Assembly: GCF_019049625.1 (NCBI RefSeq)
Contig: NZ_JAFMOY010000119.1
Span: 50,449-114,448 of the forward strand
Reading direction: 5' to 3'
DNA length: 64,000 nt
From: Rahnella ecdela
GTDB taxonomy: Bacteria; Pseudomonadota; Gammaproteobacteria; Enterobacterales; Enterobacteriaceae
Every line of letters begins with the position of its first letter. The stretch's first letter is position 1. Position numbers and translations under genes: made by a program. The notes below the pieces were generated by a model. It was not told the origin of the DNA. It made no database searches and saw only the letters and a list, made by a program, of their open reading frames with translations. Positions 38,875 to 46,508 of the stretch are shown here, one piece after another.

Positions 38875-38946
38875 CGGAACCCGCAATGCGGCTGCGTCAC
38901 GCTGTTTGCAGGTGCGTTACCGGTTGAGACTGAAAGTTTTAACGAA

Positions 38947-39762
38947 TTACCATTCCTGACGCATCAGCTGGCGAACGCGCTGCGAACTTGCGCGGTTTTC
39001 TGCACCCAGACGGTTGCTGAGGCTAACGCCTTCTTTGCGAGCGTCCTGGATGTTTTGCCAGACAGCGTTTTGTACGCTGGTAATGTCGTCAGGTGTTGCC
39101 TTGTCCGGATCAGCGATGTCGAGCAGTTGTGACAGCAGCCCCAGAGTGGCGTAGTTTTCGATGTCATAAGCCATCGGCGGAATGGTGGCGGCCAGTTTTT
39201 CCAGCGCGTCCACGGAGCGTAAGGTAATGCGCGCGGCGGATTCTTTCCCCATCGCGTGGATCATCACGCCGTTATTTTTGAAAGCGATCAGCTTGTTAGC
39301 CTGATAACCGTGCGCCAGAAACGCACCGGACATCGCTTTGCCGACAATCAGCCCGACCACCGGATGTCCGGCCAGACGAGCTTTGGCATAAGCACCAGCG
39401 GCACCGGCCAGTGCCTGATGAATACCGAACGCTTCTTCGCGGCGACCATAAGCCTGACTTGGCACATCAATCACCGCCACGATGGCGCGTTTGATGCTGG
39501 CGCTGGCGTCAGCATCAATCACATCATTGACCACTTTTGCCAGATTCCAGCCTTCGAGCAGGCCGACTTCGCCACCCGCAGCACGCGGATACTGGTTATT
39601 TTTGTCCGGTACCACGGTGATGAAACGCACCGGCTGGTCATTCATTTTGCCGTCAGCCGCTTTCACGGAAGGGCAAAGACCGCTAACCGGTGTGGCGTCT
39701 TTGGTCAGTTGTGCGAACCAGTAATCACCCCGGCTGGCTGCATTGTTTGCTACGTTGCTCAT
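38947..39762 (-). CDS. mdcE: MdcE, malonyl-S-ACP decarboxylase gamma subunit
   Basis: The 271-residue protein has a carboxyltransferase-like (crotonase superfamily) fold, with landmarks such as GLIVGKAMSGAFLAHGYQA and VMIHAMGKESAAR. With MdcD it decarboxylates malonyl-S-ACP to acetyl-S-ACP and CO2. Its ATG overlaps the mdcD stop by four bases, so the two subunits are translationally coupled. Length is normal for the family. Confidence 0.94.
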   Translation of the reverse strand: MSNVANNAASRGDYWFAQLTKDATPVSGLCPSVKAADGKMNDQPVRFITVVPDKNNQYPRAAGGEVGLLEGWNLAKVVNDVIDADASASIKRAIVAVIDVPSQAYGRREEAFGIHQALAGAAGAYAKARLAGHPVVGLIVGKAMSGAFLAHGYQANKLIAFKNNGVMIHAMGKESAARITLRSVDALEKLAATIPPMAYDIENYATLGLLSQLLDIADPDKATPDDITSVQNAVWQNIQDARKEGVSLSNRLGAENRASSQRVRQLMRQEW

Positions 39763-40601
39763 GCGCGATCCTCCCGGTTAAACAAAGCTTCCGTCACGTC
39801 ACGGCTGGCCTGCTGCGCGGTGTCAAAACCGGTCAGTTTTGGCAGGTAATAATCATAATTATCAGAACGATGTGTCGCTGGTACGCCCGCCTTAATAAAG
39901 GCCAGCACGCCGTCTTTGACTTCATTCAGGGAATCTTTCACCAGTACATCAACAAACCCGCTGTGATAGCGCACCTCGCCACCGGTCATGCTCCAGATAA
40001 ACGGACGGTCGCGGGAATCGTATTCATCGATACCGGCTTCCTGTTCAATAACCTGCGGGCCATTGAGCCCCAGACGGGCTTCGCGGGTCACAATCAGATA
40101 GCTGCACAGTGCGGCGGCAATCGACATCCCGCCAAAACAACCGACAGTCCCGGCCACCACGCCGATCACCGGCGTATAACGGCGTAAATCAACAATCGCG
40201 GCATGAATATCCGCGATCGCAGCCAGACCCAGATTGGCTTCCTGCAAACGCACACCGCCAGTTTCGAGCAGCAGAACCGCCTGCGTCGGGATGCCGTTGC
40301 GGTTATCTTCTGCGGCAAGTTCCAGCGCAGCGGCCATTTTGGCACCGGACACTTCGCCCATACTGCCGCCCTGGAAGCTGCCTTCAATCGCAACGACCAC
40401 TGCGGGCTGACCGTTAATCTGGCCTTTTGCGACCACCATGCCGTCATCGGCCTGCGGCACGATGCCCTGCGGTTCCAGCCACGGAGACATAACGCGTTCG
40501 AACGGCCCGAGCAGTTCGCGGAAAGTCCCGGCGTCCAGCAGTTTGCGGGCGCGCTGACGGGCACTCAGTTCGATAAAGCTCTGATCAGTATCAGTTGGCA
40601 T
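39759..40601 (-). CDS. mdcD: MdcD, malonyl-S-ACP decarboxylase beta subunit
   Basis: From the ATG at 40601 this is 280 residues. The longer frame would lie inside mdcC and is rejected; a GAGGCTG site precedes 40601. Family features are ARKLLDAGTFRELLGPFERV near the N-terminus, the glycine-rich GGSMGEVSGAKMAAALE region and CFGGMSIAAALC. It pairs with MdcE in the soluble, biotin-independent decarboxylase. It overlaps the end of mdcC by 11 bases. Confidence 0.94.
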   Translation of the reverse strand: MPTDTDQSFIELSARQRARKLLDAGTFRELLGPFERVMSPWLEPQGIVPQADDGMVVAKGQINGQPAVVVAIEGSFQGGSMGEVSGAKMAAALELAAEDNRNGIPTQAVLLLETGGVRLQEANLGLAAIADIHAAIVDLRRYTPVIGVVAGTVGCFGGMSIAAALCSYLIVTREARLGLNGPQVIEQEAGIDEYDSRDRPFIWSMTGGEVRYHSGFVDVLVKDSLNEVKDGVLAFIKAGVPATHRSDNYDYYLPKLTGFDTAQQASRDVTEALFNREDRA

Positions 40602-40893
40602 TTTCAGCCTCCTCAAAGACCTGTTCGATACGCAGACGGGCAACCCCTGGTGTGGCGCCGAAATCATTAATGTCGAGACGGCCTGCCGGTAATTCGCGCA
40701 GCGCATTCAGACGGTTAAAAAAGTTCTGCCATAAGGTATGACTGCCGTCGACGGATGTGGTGACGATAATTTTCAGCGCGCTGGCTGTGTCGGGTTCATA
40801 CAGCGCTTCTAAGTCGCCGGAACCTACCACGCCTGCTTCGGCGCGGCCTGCCAGCGGTTTTGCCGCCGGGTAGTTAAATTCAAAACGTTCCAT
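40591..40893 (-). CDS. mdcC: MdcC, malonate decarboxylase acyl carrier protein
   Basis: The 100-residue carrier protein has Ser25 in GVVGSGDLE, the residue that in K. pneumoniae carries the 2'-(5''-phosphoribosyl)-3'-dephospho-CoA group. The C-terminal INDFGATPGVARLRIEQVFEEA block is highly conserved. It carries the acetyl/malonyl thioester between MdcA and MdcDE. The start at 40893 follows AGAGGTGTT. Confidence 0.95.
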   Translation of the reverse strand: MERFEFNYPAAKPLAGRAEAGVVGSGDLEALYEPDTASALKIIVTTSVDGSHTLWQNFFNRLNALRELPAGRLDINDFGATPGVARLRIEQVFEEAENAN

Positions 40894-40933
40894 AACACCT
40901 CTTTGTACTGATGTTAGTTAATTCGTGTCGGGT

Positions 40934-41791
40934 TCAGACCACGCTCACGCGGTCGAGGAACAGCGTCGCGGCCAGTAAATCAGCGGCACCGCCGGGCGAT
41001 ATGTTGTCCGACAGCATCCGGTGTTCGAGATGGTGCAACAGTTGTTTGCCTGCCATCGTGCTGGTGCCACCGGCTTCCAGTACGGCCTGAGCCCCCTGAT
41101 GCATGCCTTTAAGAGCAGGCAAACCGCCGCGTGACAGCACACAGGTGTCGGCAAGCGTGGTCATCACCGCCAGTAAAGCATCGACCTGCGCTTCGCTTTC
41201 GCTCGCGCCGCGTGTCCGGCTGTGGTGAAGCTGCGGGAGTGCCCGGTCGAGAATATGCGGGAAACCACCCTGTGCTTCTTCACGGGCACCCGGCACCTGA
41301 TAACGTTGCACGGCGTGCGAACCCTTACTGAATTTTTTCGGGCTGAAAGCATCGGGTAACGCTGCAATTTTCGCGGCGCGTTGCGCGATACTCAGTGGCA
41401 GCAAACGTTCCGGCTGCATGGCGACGGCGCTGACCAGCAGCCCCATCGCCCAGATAGCACCCCGGTGAGTATTCACTCCGCCGGTTTCGGCCATCATGTG
41501 TGCTTCGCCTGCACGACCTAAACGGCCCACTTCCTGGCGCAGGGCGATATCTGCCGGGCGCTGCCAGCTGTGTAAAGCCAGCAAATAGAAAGTGGATGTC
41601 AGGCTACGCGCCGAACGCACCATCAGATCCAACGTTAAATCCTGATGTGCGCCGGAACTCCGGCTGTCTACCAGCCCCGGTTTCGGGCTAAGCCGCGCTT
41701 CGTCGATCAGCGCCTGCGTCGCCGTTTCTGCCAGCCTTTCGGCCAGTTCTTCCGCTGTGAGTACAGCGCCAATCGTTAAAGTCTGCGGCAT
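40934..41791 (-). CDS. mdcB: MdcB, triphosphoribosyl-dephospho-CoA synthase
   Basis: This 285-residue enzyme belongs to the CitG/MdcB family; it makes the prosthetic-group precursor from ATP and dephospho-CoA. Family motifs include ALIDEARLSPKPGLVD near residue 30, the SGAHQD segment, and GGVNTHRGAIWAMGLL. It starts six bases after mdcA. The C-terminal SPGGAADLLAATLFLDRV is also typical. Confidence 0.94.
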   Translation of the reverse strand: MPQTLTIGAVLTAEELAERLAETATQALIDEARLSPKPGLVDSRSSGAHQDLTLDLMVRSARSLTSTFYLLALHSWQRPADIALRQEVGRLGRAGEAHMMAETGGVNTHRGAIWAMGLLVSAVAMQPERLLPLSIAQRAAKIAALPDAFSPKKFSKGSHAVQRYQVPGAREEAQGGFPHILDRALPQLHHSRTRGASESEAQVDALLAVMTTLADTCVLSRGGLPALKGMHQGAQAVLEAGGTSTMAGKQLLHHLEHRMLSDNISPGGAADLLAATLFLDRVSVV

Positions 41792-41796
41792 CGTGA

Positions 41797-43458
41797 TTAC
41801 CAGCTACGGAATTTGGCTGGCGGGTTATATAAACCGCCGGACCAGTCAACCAGTTCGCTCACGCTGCCTGCCGCCAGTAAAGAACGGGTGGCGTCGGTGC
41901 GGCGAATACCCATGTCTTCCGGGAAGACCACCAGTTCCTGACGACGCAGGTCGGCGACGCGTTTGGCGTCAACGCCCAGACCGATGTCAGTGATACCGGC
42001 TACCGCAGCGACCATCGCGCGGCGTTCTTCCAGAGAGCGGGCGCGGTGCAGATAGGCGATCCCTTCTTCGGTCAGCACGTGTGTCACGTCGTCGCCGTAA
42101 ATCATCACAGGTGCCAGCGGCATACCGGATTCTTTACCCACATCGACGGCTTCAAGTTTCTCAACAAACGTCGGTTTGCCACCGGCCTGGAAGGTTTCCA
42201 CCATCTGTACGACCAGTTTTTTACCGCGAGCCATCGGATCCGGCTCTTCAATCATGTCGAGCCAGGCTGGCGTGGAGTGACGGCGACCGTGCGGGTCATG
42301 GCCCATATTTGGCGCGCCACCGAAACCGGCCAGACGACCGCGGGTCACGGTAGAGGAGTTCGCCAGGCCATCGACCTGCAAGGTGGAGCCGATGAACATA
42401 TCCACCGCATACTGGCCTGCCAGCTGACAGAACGCACGGTTGGAACGCATGGAGCCGTCAGAACCGGTGAAGAACACGTCGGGGCGGGCACGGATGTATT
42501 CTTCCATCCCCAGTTCGCCGCCGAAGCAGTGAACGGTTTCGACCCAGCCGCTTTCGATGGCAGGGATCAGCGTCGGATGCGGGTTCAGCGTCCAGTGCTT
42601 ACAAATTTTGCCGCGCAGGCCGAGCTGTTCGCCGTACGTCGGCAGCAGCAGTTCGATGGCGGCGGTGTTAAAACCAATACCGTGGTTCAGCGACTGCACG
42701 TTGTGTTTCGCGTAGATGCCTTTAATCGCCATCATCGCCATCAACACGTGGACCGGTTTAATCAGACGCGGGTCACGGGTAAACAGCGGTTCGATGAAGA
42801 ACGGCTTGTCGGCGACGACCACGAAATCAATCCAGTCGCCCGGAATATCGACGCGCGGCAGGTCGGTGTCTTCTTCGACCAGTTCATTAACCTGCGCAAT
42901 CACGATACCGTTTTTAAAGGCAGCGGCTTCGACCAGCGCTGGCGTGTCTTCAGTGCTTGCGCCGGTATAAAGATTGCCTTTGCGGTCCGCTTTGAAACCG
43001 GCGATCAGTGCGATGTTTGGCACCAGATCGACGTAAAGACGGGAATAGAGCTCGATGTAGGTATGGATCGCACCGATTTCCATCTGGCCGTCTTCCAGCA
43101 ACTGCGCAATACGCAGGCTTTGCGGGCCGGAGAAAGCGAAATCAAGCTTGCGGGCAATGCCGCGTTCGAAGAGATCCAGATGTTCAGCACGGCTGACGCT
43201 CGGCATGATCATATGTAAATCATGCAGCTTCTCAGGGTTCACTTTTGCCAGTGAACGGGAAAGGAAGTCAGCTTGTTTTTGGTTGTTACCTTCCATCACC
43301 ACCCGATCGCCGGAGGCGATCAGCGTTTCGAGGATAGGAATAATTTTGTCGGTGGGTAAGACTTTACCCTCGGCCACGGAACGGACACTGTCGATACGCC
43401 GTTGTTTTTCGCTGCGGCGGGTGTCCCACACTTTCGTGGTCTGCGGATGTTGCGGCAT
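41797..43458 (-). CDS. mdcA: MdcA, malonate decarboxylase alpha subunit (acetyl-S-ACP:malonate ACP transferase)
   Basis: I place the start at 43458, where AGGGAGG lies at ideal spacing. This gives 553 residues, normal for the family (about 550). An upstream in-frame start at 43536 would add 26 residues without a ribosome site. The CoA-transferase-like enzyme exchanges acetyl for malonyl on the MdcC thiol, releasing acetate. Landmarks are VWDTRRSEKQRRI, the long VMEGNNQKQADFLSRSL segment, GFGGAPNMGHDPHGRRHSTPAW and the C-terminal SGGLYNPPAKFRSW. It is the first gene of mdcABCDEFGH. Confidence 0.95.
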   Translation of the reverse strand: MPQHPQTTKVWDTRRSEKQRRIDSVRSVAEGKVLPTDKIIPILETLIASGDRVVMEGNNQKQADFLSRSLAKVNPEKLHDLHMIMPSVSRAEHLDLFERGIARKLDFAFSGPQSLRIAQLLEDGQMEIGAIHTYIELYSRLYVDLVPNIALIAGFKADRKGNLYTGASTEDTPALVEAAAFKNGIVIAQVNELVEEDTDLPRVDIPGDWIDFVVVADKPFFIEPLFTRDPRLIKPVHVLMAMMAIKGIYAKHNVQSLNHGIGFNTAAIELLLPTYGEQLGLRGKICKHWTLNPHPTLIPAIESGWVETVHCFGGELGMEEYIRARPDVFFTGSDGSMRSNRAFCQLAGQYAVDMFIGSTLQVDGLANSSTVTRGRLAGFGGAPNMGHDPHGRRHSTPAWLDMIEEPDPMARGKKLVVQMVETFQAGGKPTFVEKLEAVDVGKESGMPLAPVMIYGDDVTHVLTEEGIAYLHRARSLEERRAMVAAVAGITDIGLGVDAKRVADLRRQELVVFPEDMGIRRTDATRSLLAAGSVSELVDWSGGLYNPPAKFRSW

Positions 43459-43713
43459 GCCAAACCTCCCTGGGTTGAGCTTGCTGAAGTTTTCCCGGCG
43501 TGATGAAAAAAGAGGACGGTGGGAAGTTTCAGTCAAGTGGCGGTTGCATCACAATTGACCTGTTTAATTAGCCTGTTAAGTGTAGGAAGCGGTGAGATAA
43601 CCATCAATTAAGGGCACTGACACTTCGTTACTCTGAGAGTAACGATTGAGGGGAATTCTTTAAAAACAGTTTGATACAGAACAAGGAATGGGAGCAATCA
43701 CGCAAAAACAGGC
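43459..43713 (-). promoter_or_regulatory. mdcA upstream region
   Basis: Between the mdcA start and the terminator of the small exported-protein gene is a gene-free stretch of about 255 bases, which must hold the mdc promoter. Besides the palindrome at 43626-43644 (listed separately) it has an AT-rich patch near 43565-43600. No strong -10/-35 pair was picked out. Confidence 0.45.
43626..43644 (-). promoter_or_regulatory. Candidate MdcR (LysR-type) operator
   Basis: A perfect palindrome, CGTTACTC-TGA-GAGTAACG, lies about 170 bases upstream of the mdcA start. Its core TACTCTGAGAGTA has the T-N11-A form that LysR-type regulators recognise. Assignment to MdcR is inference from position and form. 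Confidence 0.6.
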
Positions 43714-43745
43714 GAAAAAAAGGGATGCGCCAGGCATCCCTCTTT
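43714..43745 (-). terminator. Intrinsic terminator of the YhcN-like gene
   Basis: Stem AGGGATGC pairs with GCATCCCT around a five-base loop; on the minus strand it is followed by a run of T (the A7 at 43714-43720 on the plus strand). Confidence 0.88.
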
Positions 43746-43759
43746 TGCAGATCAGAGAA

Positions 43760-44029
43760 TTATTTGAAAACTTCTGCGGTAGCAGTGATTTTCTTTTTCT
43801 CCTGCGCAGCGATAACGACGTAGTATTTCCCGCCTTTTTCATCAGCCAGTTTGGAAAGCTCATCTTTAGCATCCATTGGCGCAGTGTATTCATTGCTGGT
43901 GGTGACGGTACCCAGGCTGGTGTAACCCTTTTCTTTGGCGTCTTCTTTGCTGATCATCTCAGCGGCCATTGCATTCACAGAGAACAAACCTGCCAGAACA
44001 GCTGCAATAATAATTTTATTTGATTTCAT
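43760..44029 (-). CDS. Small exported protein of the YhcN/BhsA/McbA (DUF1471) family
   Basis: The product is 89 residues from the ATG at 44029 (GAGGTAATGTC upstream). The signal peptide is MKSNKIIIAAVLAGLFSVNAMA. The mature part has the DUF1471 pattern ISKEDAKEKGYTSLGTVTTSN, then SKLADEKGGKYYVVIAAQEKKKITATAEVFK. Family members are periplasmic or outer-membrane stress proteins affecting biofilm, acid or copper response; which paralogue this is cannot be told. The open frame extends 40 residues further upstream with no family similarity. It is monocistronic, with its own terminator, and lies between mdcA and bioH. Confidence 0.9.
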   Translation of the reverse strand: MKSNKIIIAAVLAGLFSVNAMAAEMISKEDAKEKGYTSLGTVTTSNEYTAPMDAKDELSKLADEKGGKYYVVIAAQEKKKITATAEVFK

Positions 44030-44259
44030 GACATTACCTCTAAATTGGATGAATAATTTTGTAAGAAAGCAGTCAAGATATGAACGGCAGGTGAATCTGT
44101 GCTGGCACGAACCTTCCTGGTCAACCACCAGATTTCTCCCCAGAGACACAAACGGGTAATGGAAAACCTTCCCCCTCTCACCTCCGCCATCTATCGGCTT
44201 AAGTATTAATCACCTTCGGGAATTATCCAGAAATTAGTAAAAAATATTTACATTGATTT

Positions 44260-45045
44260 TCATTCTGCAATCAGGAACCGTCGGACACACTCACAAAACG
44301 CGTCCGGATGAGAGATAAACGGTGCATGCGCTGCTTTTTCAATGACTTCAGAATCAGAGCCCGGCAGTAACGCATCCAGCAACGGCACCACTTTTCGCGG
44401 TACCAGCCCGTCGAGCGCGCCGTAAATGCGCAATAACGGCAAAGTCAGCTGCGTCATCGGCTGGCGTAAATCGGACGTGCGCAAAATATCCAGTCCGCCG
44501 TTGAGCACGTCCACCGGTGGCATAGGCAGATTCAGAACGATCGATTTCAGCAAACGGGCATCCTGACGCGCACTGTCGCTGCCAAGGGTTTGCAACGCCA
44601 GAAAACGCTCGACCGTTCTCTGGAAATCTTCGCTCAGCTGGTGCTGAAAACCCTGAAGCACGTCAGGGCGGATCCCCGGCCAGTTTCCCTGCGCCGCGTC
44701 TTCCTGAGCGGTAAAGCGGGGAGAAGACGCCACGGTAATCAGTTTTTCCACGCGCTGCGGCGCGCTCAGCGCAATCTGGCTGGCAACCAGCCCGCCCAGC
44801 GACCAGCCCATCAGCGAGGCCTTTTGTGGCATAGCCGCCAGGACCGTATCCGCCATTTCCGCAAGCGTCATCGCCCCGAAACCTTCACTGCGGCCATAGC
44901 CCGGCAGGTCGATCAGGTGCAGACAAAATTGCGGCGCAAGTCGCTCTGCGGTGTAACGCCAGACTTCGGCATTCAGCCCCCATCCGTGAAGCAGCACAAG
45001 ATGGCGATCTCCTTCGCCGATTGTCTCCTGGTAAAGCGTGTTCAT
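44260..45045 (-). CDS. bioH: BioH, pimeloyl-[ACP] methyl ester carboxylesterase
   Basis: The product is 261 residues from the ATG at 45045 (E. coli 256). It is an alpha/beta hydrolase with oxyanion loop HGWGLN, nucleophile Ser82 in MGWSLGG, Asp in YGALDGLVP and His in [11 protein letters not shown]. BioH cleaves the methyl ester of pimeloyl-ACP, ending pimelate synthesis for biotin. An upstream start at 45090 would run into gntX. It is divergent from gntX with 46 bases between the starts, the same arrangement as E. coli. Confidence 0.97.
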   Translation of the reverse strand: MNTLYQETIGEGDRHLVLLHGWGLNAEVWRYTAERLAPQFCLHLIDLPGYGRSEGFGAMTLAEMADTVLAAMPQKASLMGWSLGGLVASQIALSAPQRVEKLITVASSPRFTAQEDAAQGNWPGIRPDVLQGFQHQLSEDFQRTVERFLALQTLGSDSARQDARLLKSIVLNLPMPPVDVLNGGLDILRTSDLRQPMTQLTLPLLRIYGALDGLVPRKVVPLLDALLPGSDSEVIEKAAHAPFISHPDAFCECVRRFLIAE

Positions 45046-45091
45046 AGCGTATTGTCCGTGTCTGTCTGAATGGCAAAAGGAACCCGCCACT

Positions 45092-45781
45092 ATGCTAACA
45101 ATTGCCAGCCGCTGTTGGCTATGCCAGTGTCCGCTGCATCTCGCGGTTCAGGGTATTTGCAGCCTGTGCCAGAAACATTTACCCGCCGCACCGCCCTGCT
45201 GTCTGCGCTGTGGATTACCGTCTTCCGGCGGCGAGACCGATTGCGGACGGTGTTTGCTTAAACCACCGCCATGGGATGCGATGATTTTCGCCAGTCCTTA
45301 TGAAATGCCGGTAAGCGGACTGGTTTTGCGGTTCAAATTCTCCAACCAGCCGGAGCTCGACACCGCCCTGGCCCGTTTGCTTCTCCTGCGCTGGCAGGCA
45401 CGTTACCGGATGCGCAATCTGCCCAGACCCGACGTACTTCTCAGCGTGCCGCTGCATCAGAAACGCTATTTCTCACGTGGCTACAATCAGAGTGAATTGC
45501 TGGCAAAGCCGCTGGCGCGCTGGCTGCATTGTGAATACCTGCCCGATGCCCTGAGCCGTGACAGGCGCACAACGTCGCAGCAAAGTCTGACCGAAAGGGA
45601 AAGGAAGTGGAATTTGCGTAACGCCTTCACATGCCATGTCAGTCTGCGGGGTAAACACGTGATGCTGCTGGATGACGTGGTGACGACCGGCAGCACGGTG
45701 CGTGAAATCAGTAAAATTCTTCGCAATCAGAGGGTTGCTTCTGTGCAAATCGCCTGTATCTGCCGGACATTACAGACATGA
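45092..45781 (+). CDS. gntX: GntX/ComF-family phosphoribosyltransferase-like protein
   Basis: The product is 229 residues from the ATG at 45092 (E. coli GntX/YhgH 227). N-terminal Cys pairs ([26 protein letters not shown]) form probable zinc knuckles, and the C-terminal type I PRTase domain has the PRPP loop [13 protein letters not shown]. It is homologous to ComF of competent bacteria; in E. coli it is needed for use of DNA as a carbon source, which is interesting given hofM in this window. The longer open frame would overlap bioH. Confidence 0.94.
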   Translation: MLTIASRCWLCQCPLHLAVQGICSLCQKHLPAAPPCCLRCGLPSSGGETDCGRCLLKPPPWDAMIFASPYEMPVSGLVLRFKFSNQPELDTALARLLLLRWQARYRMRNLPRPDVLLSVPLHQKRYFSRGYNQSELLAKPLARWLHCEYLPDALSRDRRTTSQQSLTERERKWNLRNAFTCHVSLRGKHVMLLDDVVTTGSTVREISKILRNQRVASVQIACICRTLQT

Positions 45782-45841
45782 GCACGTGCTGCTAACACCG
45801 GCGCAACACTGAGGGTGACGGGTAAAAACAAAGGGCGTATT

Positions 45842-45866
45842 ATAACCAACTAGAGTAGTCAACTAT
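45842..45866 (+). promoter_or_regulatory. IscR type-1 binding site upstream of nfuA
   Basis: The 25 bases from ATAACCAAC to GTCAACTAT match the published IscR type-1 consensus (ATASYYGACTRWWWYAGTCRRSTAT) at 21 positions. The site lies 13 bases before the nfuA ATG, where holo-IscR would repress. nfuA is an IscR type-1 target in E. coli, so the context supports it. Confidence 0.75.
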
Positions 45867-45878
45867 TGAGCGAATGTT

Positions 45879-46454
45879 ATGATCCTTATTACCGATGCTG
45901 CCCAAGAGCACTTTGCCAAATTGCTGGCAAGCCAGGAAGAAGGCACCCAAATCCGCGTATTCGTGATCAATCCCGGTACGCCGACCGCAGAATGCGGTGT
46001 CTCCTATTGCCCACCTGACGCCGTAGAAGCGACGGATACCGAACTGAAGTTCGAGAAGCTGTCTGCTTTTATCGATGAATTAAGCGCGCCTTATCTGCAG
46101 GACGCGGTCATCGACTTCGTCACCGATCAGCTGGGTTCTCAGCTGACGCTGAAAGCGCCGAACGCCAAAATGCGTAAAGTGTCTGACGATGCGCCACTGA
46201 TGGAACGTGTTGAATATCAGCTGCAATCGCAGATTAACCCGCAGTTAGCCAGCCACGGCGGTCGTGTTTCCCTGATGGAAATCACTGACGACGGTATCGC
46301 TGTTCTGCAATTCGGCGGCGGCTGTAACGGCTGTTCCATGATTGATGTCACCCTGAAAGACGGCATCGAGAAAGAACTGCTGCAAAACTTCCCTGAACTG
46401 AAAGGCGTTCGTGACCTGACTGAACACCAGCGCGGCGAACACTCTTTCTACTGA
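45879..46454 (+). CDS. nfuA: NfuA, Fe-S cluster carrier
   Basis: The product is 191 residues, the same as E. coli NfuA. An N-terminal degenerate A-type domain (residues 1-95) is followed by a C-terminal Nfu domain with C149-N-G-C152 in GGGCNGCSM, which holds a [4Fe-4S] cluster at the dimer interface. It delivers clusters to client proteins under oxidative stress or iron limitation. An IscR site sits directly upstream and a shared terminator follows. Confidence 0.98.
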   Translation: MILITDAAQEHFAKLLASQEEGTQIRVFVINPGTPTAECGVSYCPPDAVEATDTELKFEKLSAFIDELSAPYLQDAVIDFVTDQLGSQLTLKAPNAKMRKVSDDAPLMERVEYQLQSQINPQLASHGGRVSLMEITDDGIAVLQFGGGCNGCSMIDVTLKDGIEKELLQNFPELKGVRDLTEHQRGEHSFY

Positions 46455-46476
46455 TCAACCGTTGATCAGCCGGAAC

Positions 46477-46508
46477 ATAAAAAGCACCCTTCCGTTGGGT
46501 GCTTTTTT
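46477..46508. terminator. Bidirectional terminator between nfuA and malQ
   Basis: Stem AAAGCACCC pairs with GGGTGCTTT, with an A-run before and a T-run after, so it serves nfuA (plus) and convergent malQ (minus), whose stop codon lies at its right edge. A second small palindrome (CTGATCAACCGTTGATCAG) sits at 46451-46469. Confidence 0.87.

Noticed and set aside
42046..43218. 390-codon open frame on the plus strand
   Set aside because: It is antisense to mdcA, whose identity and motifs are certain.
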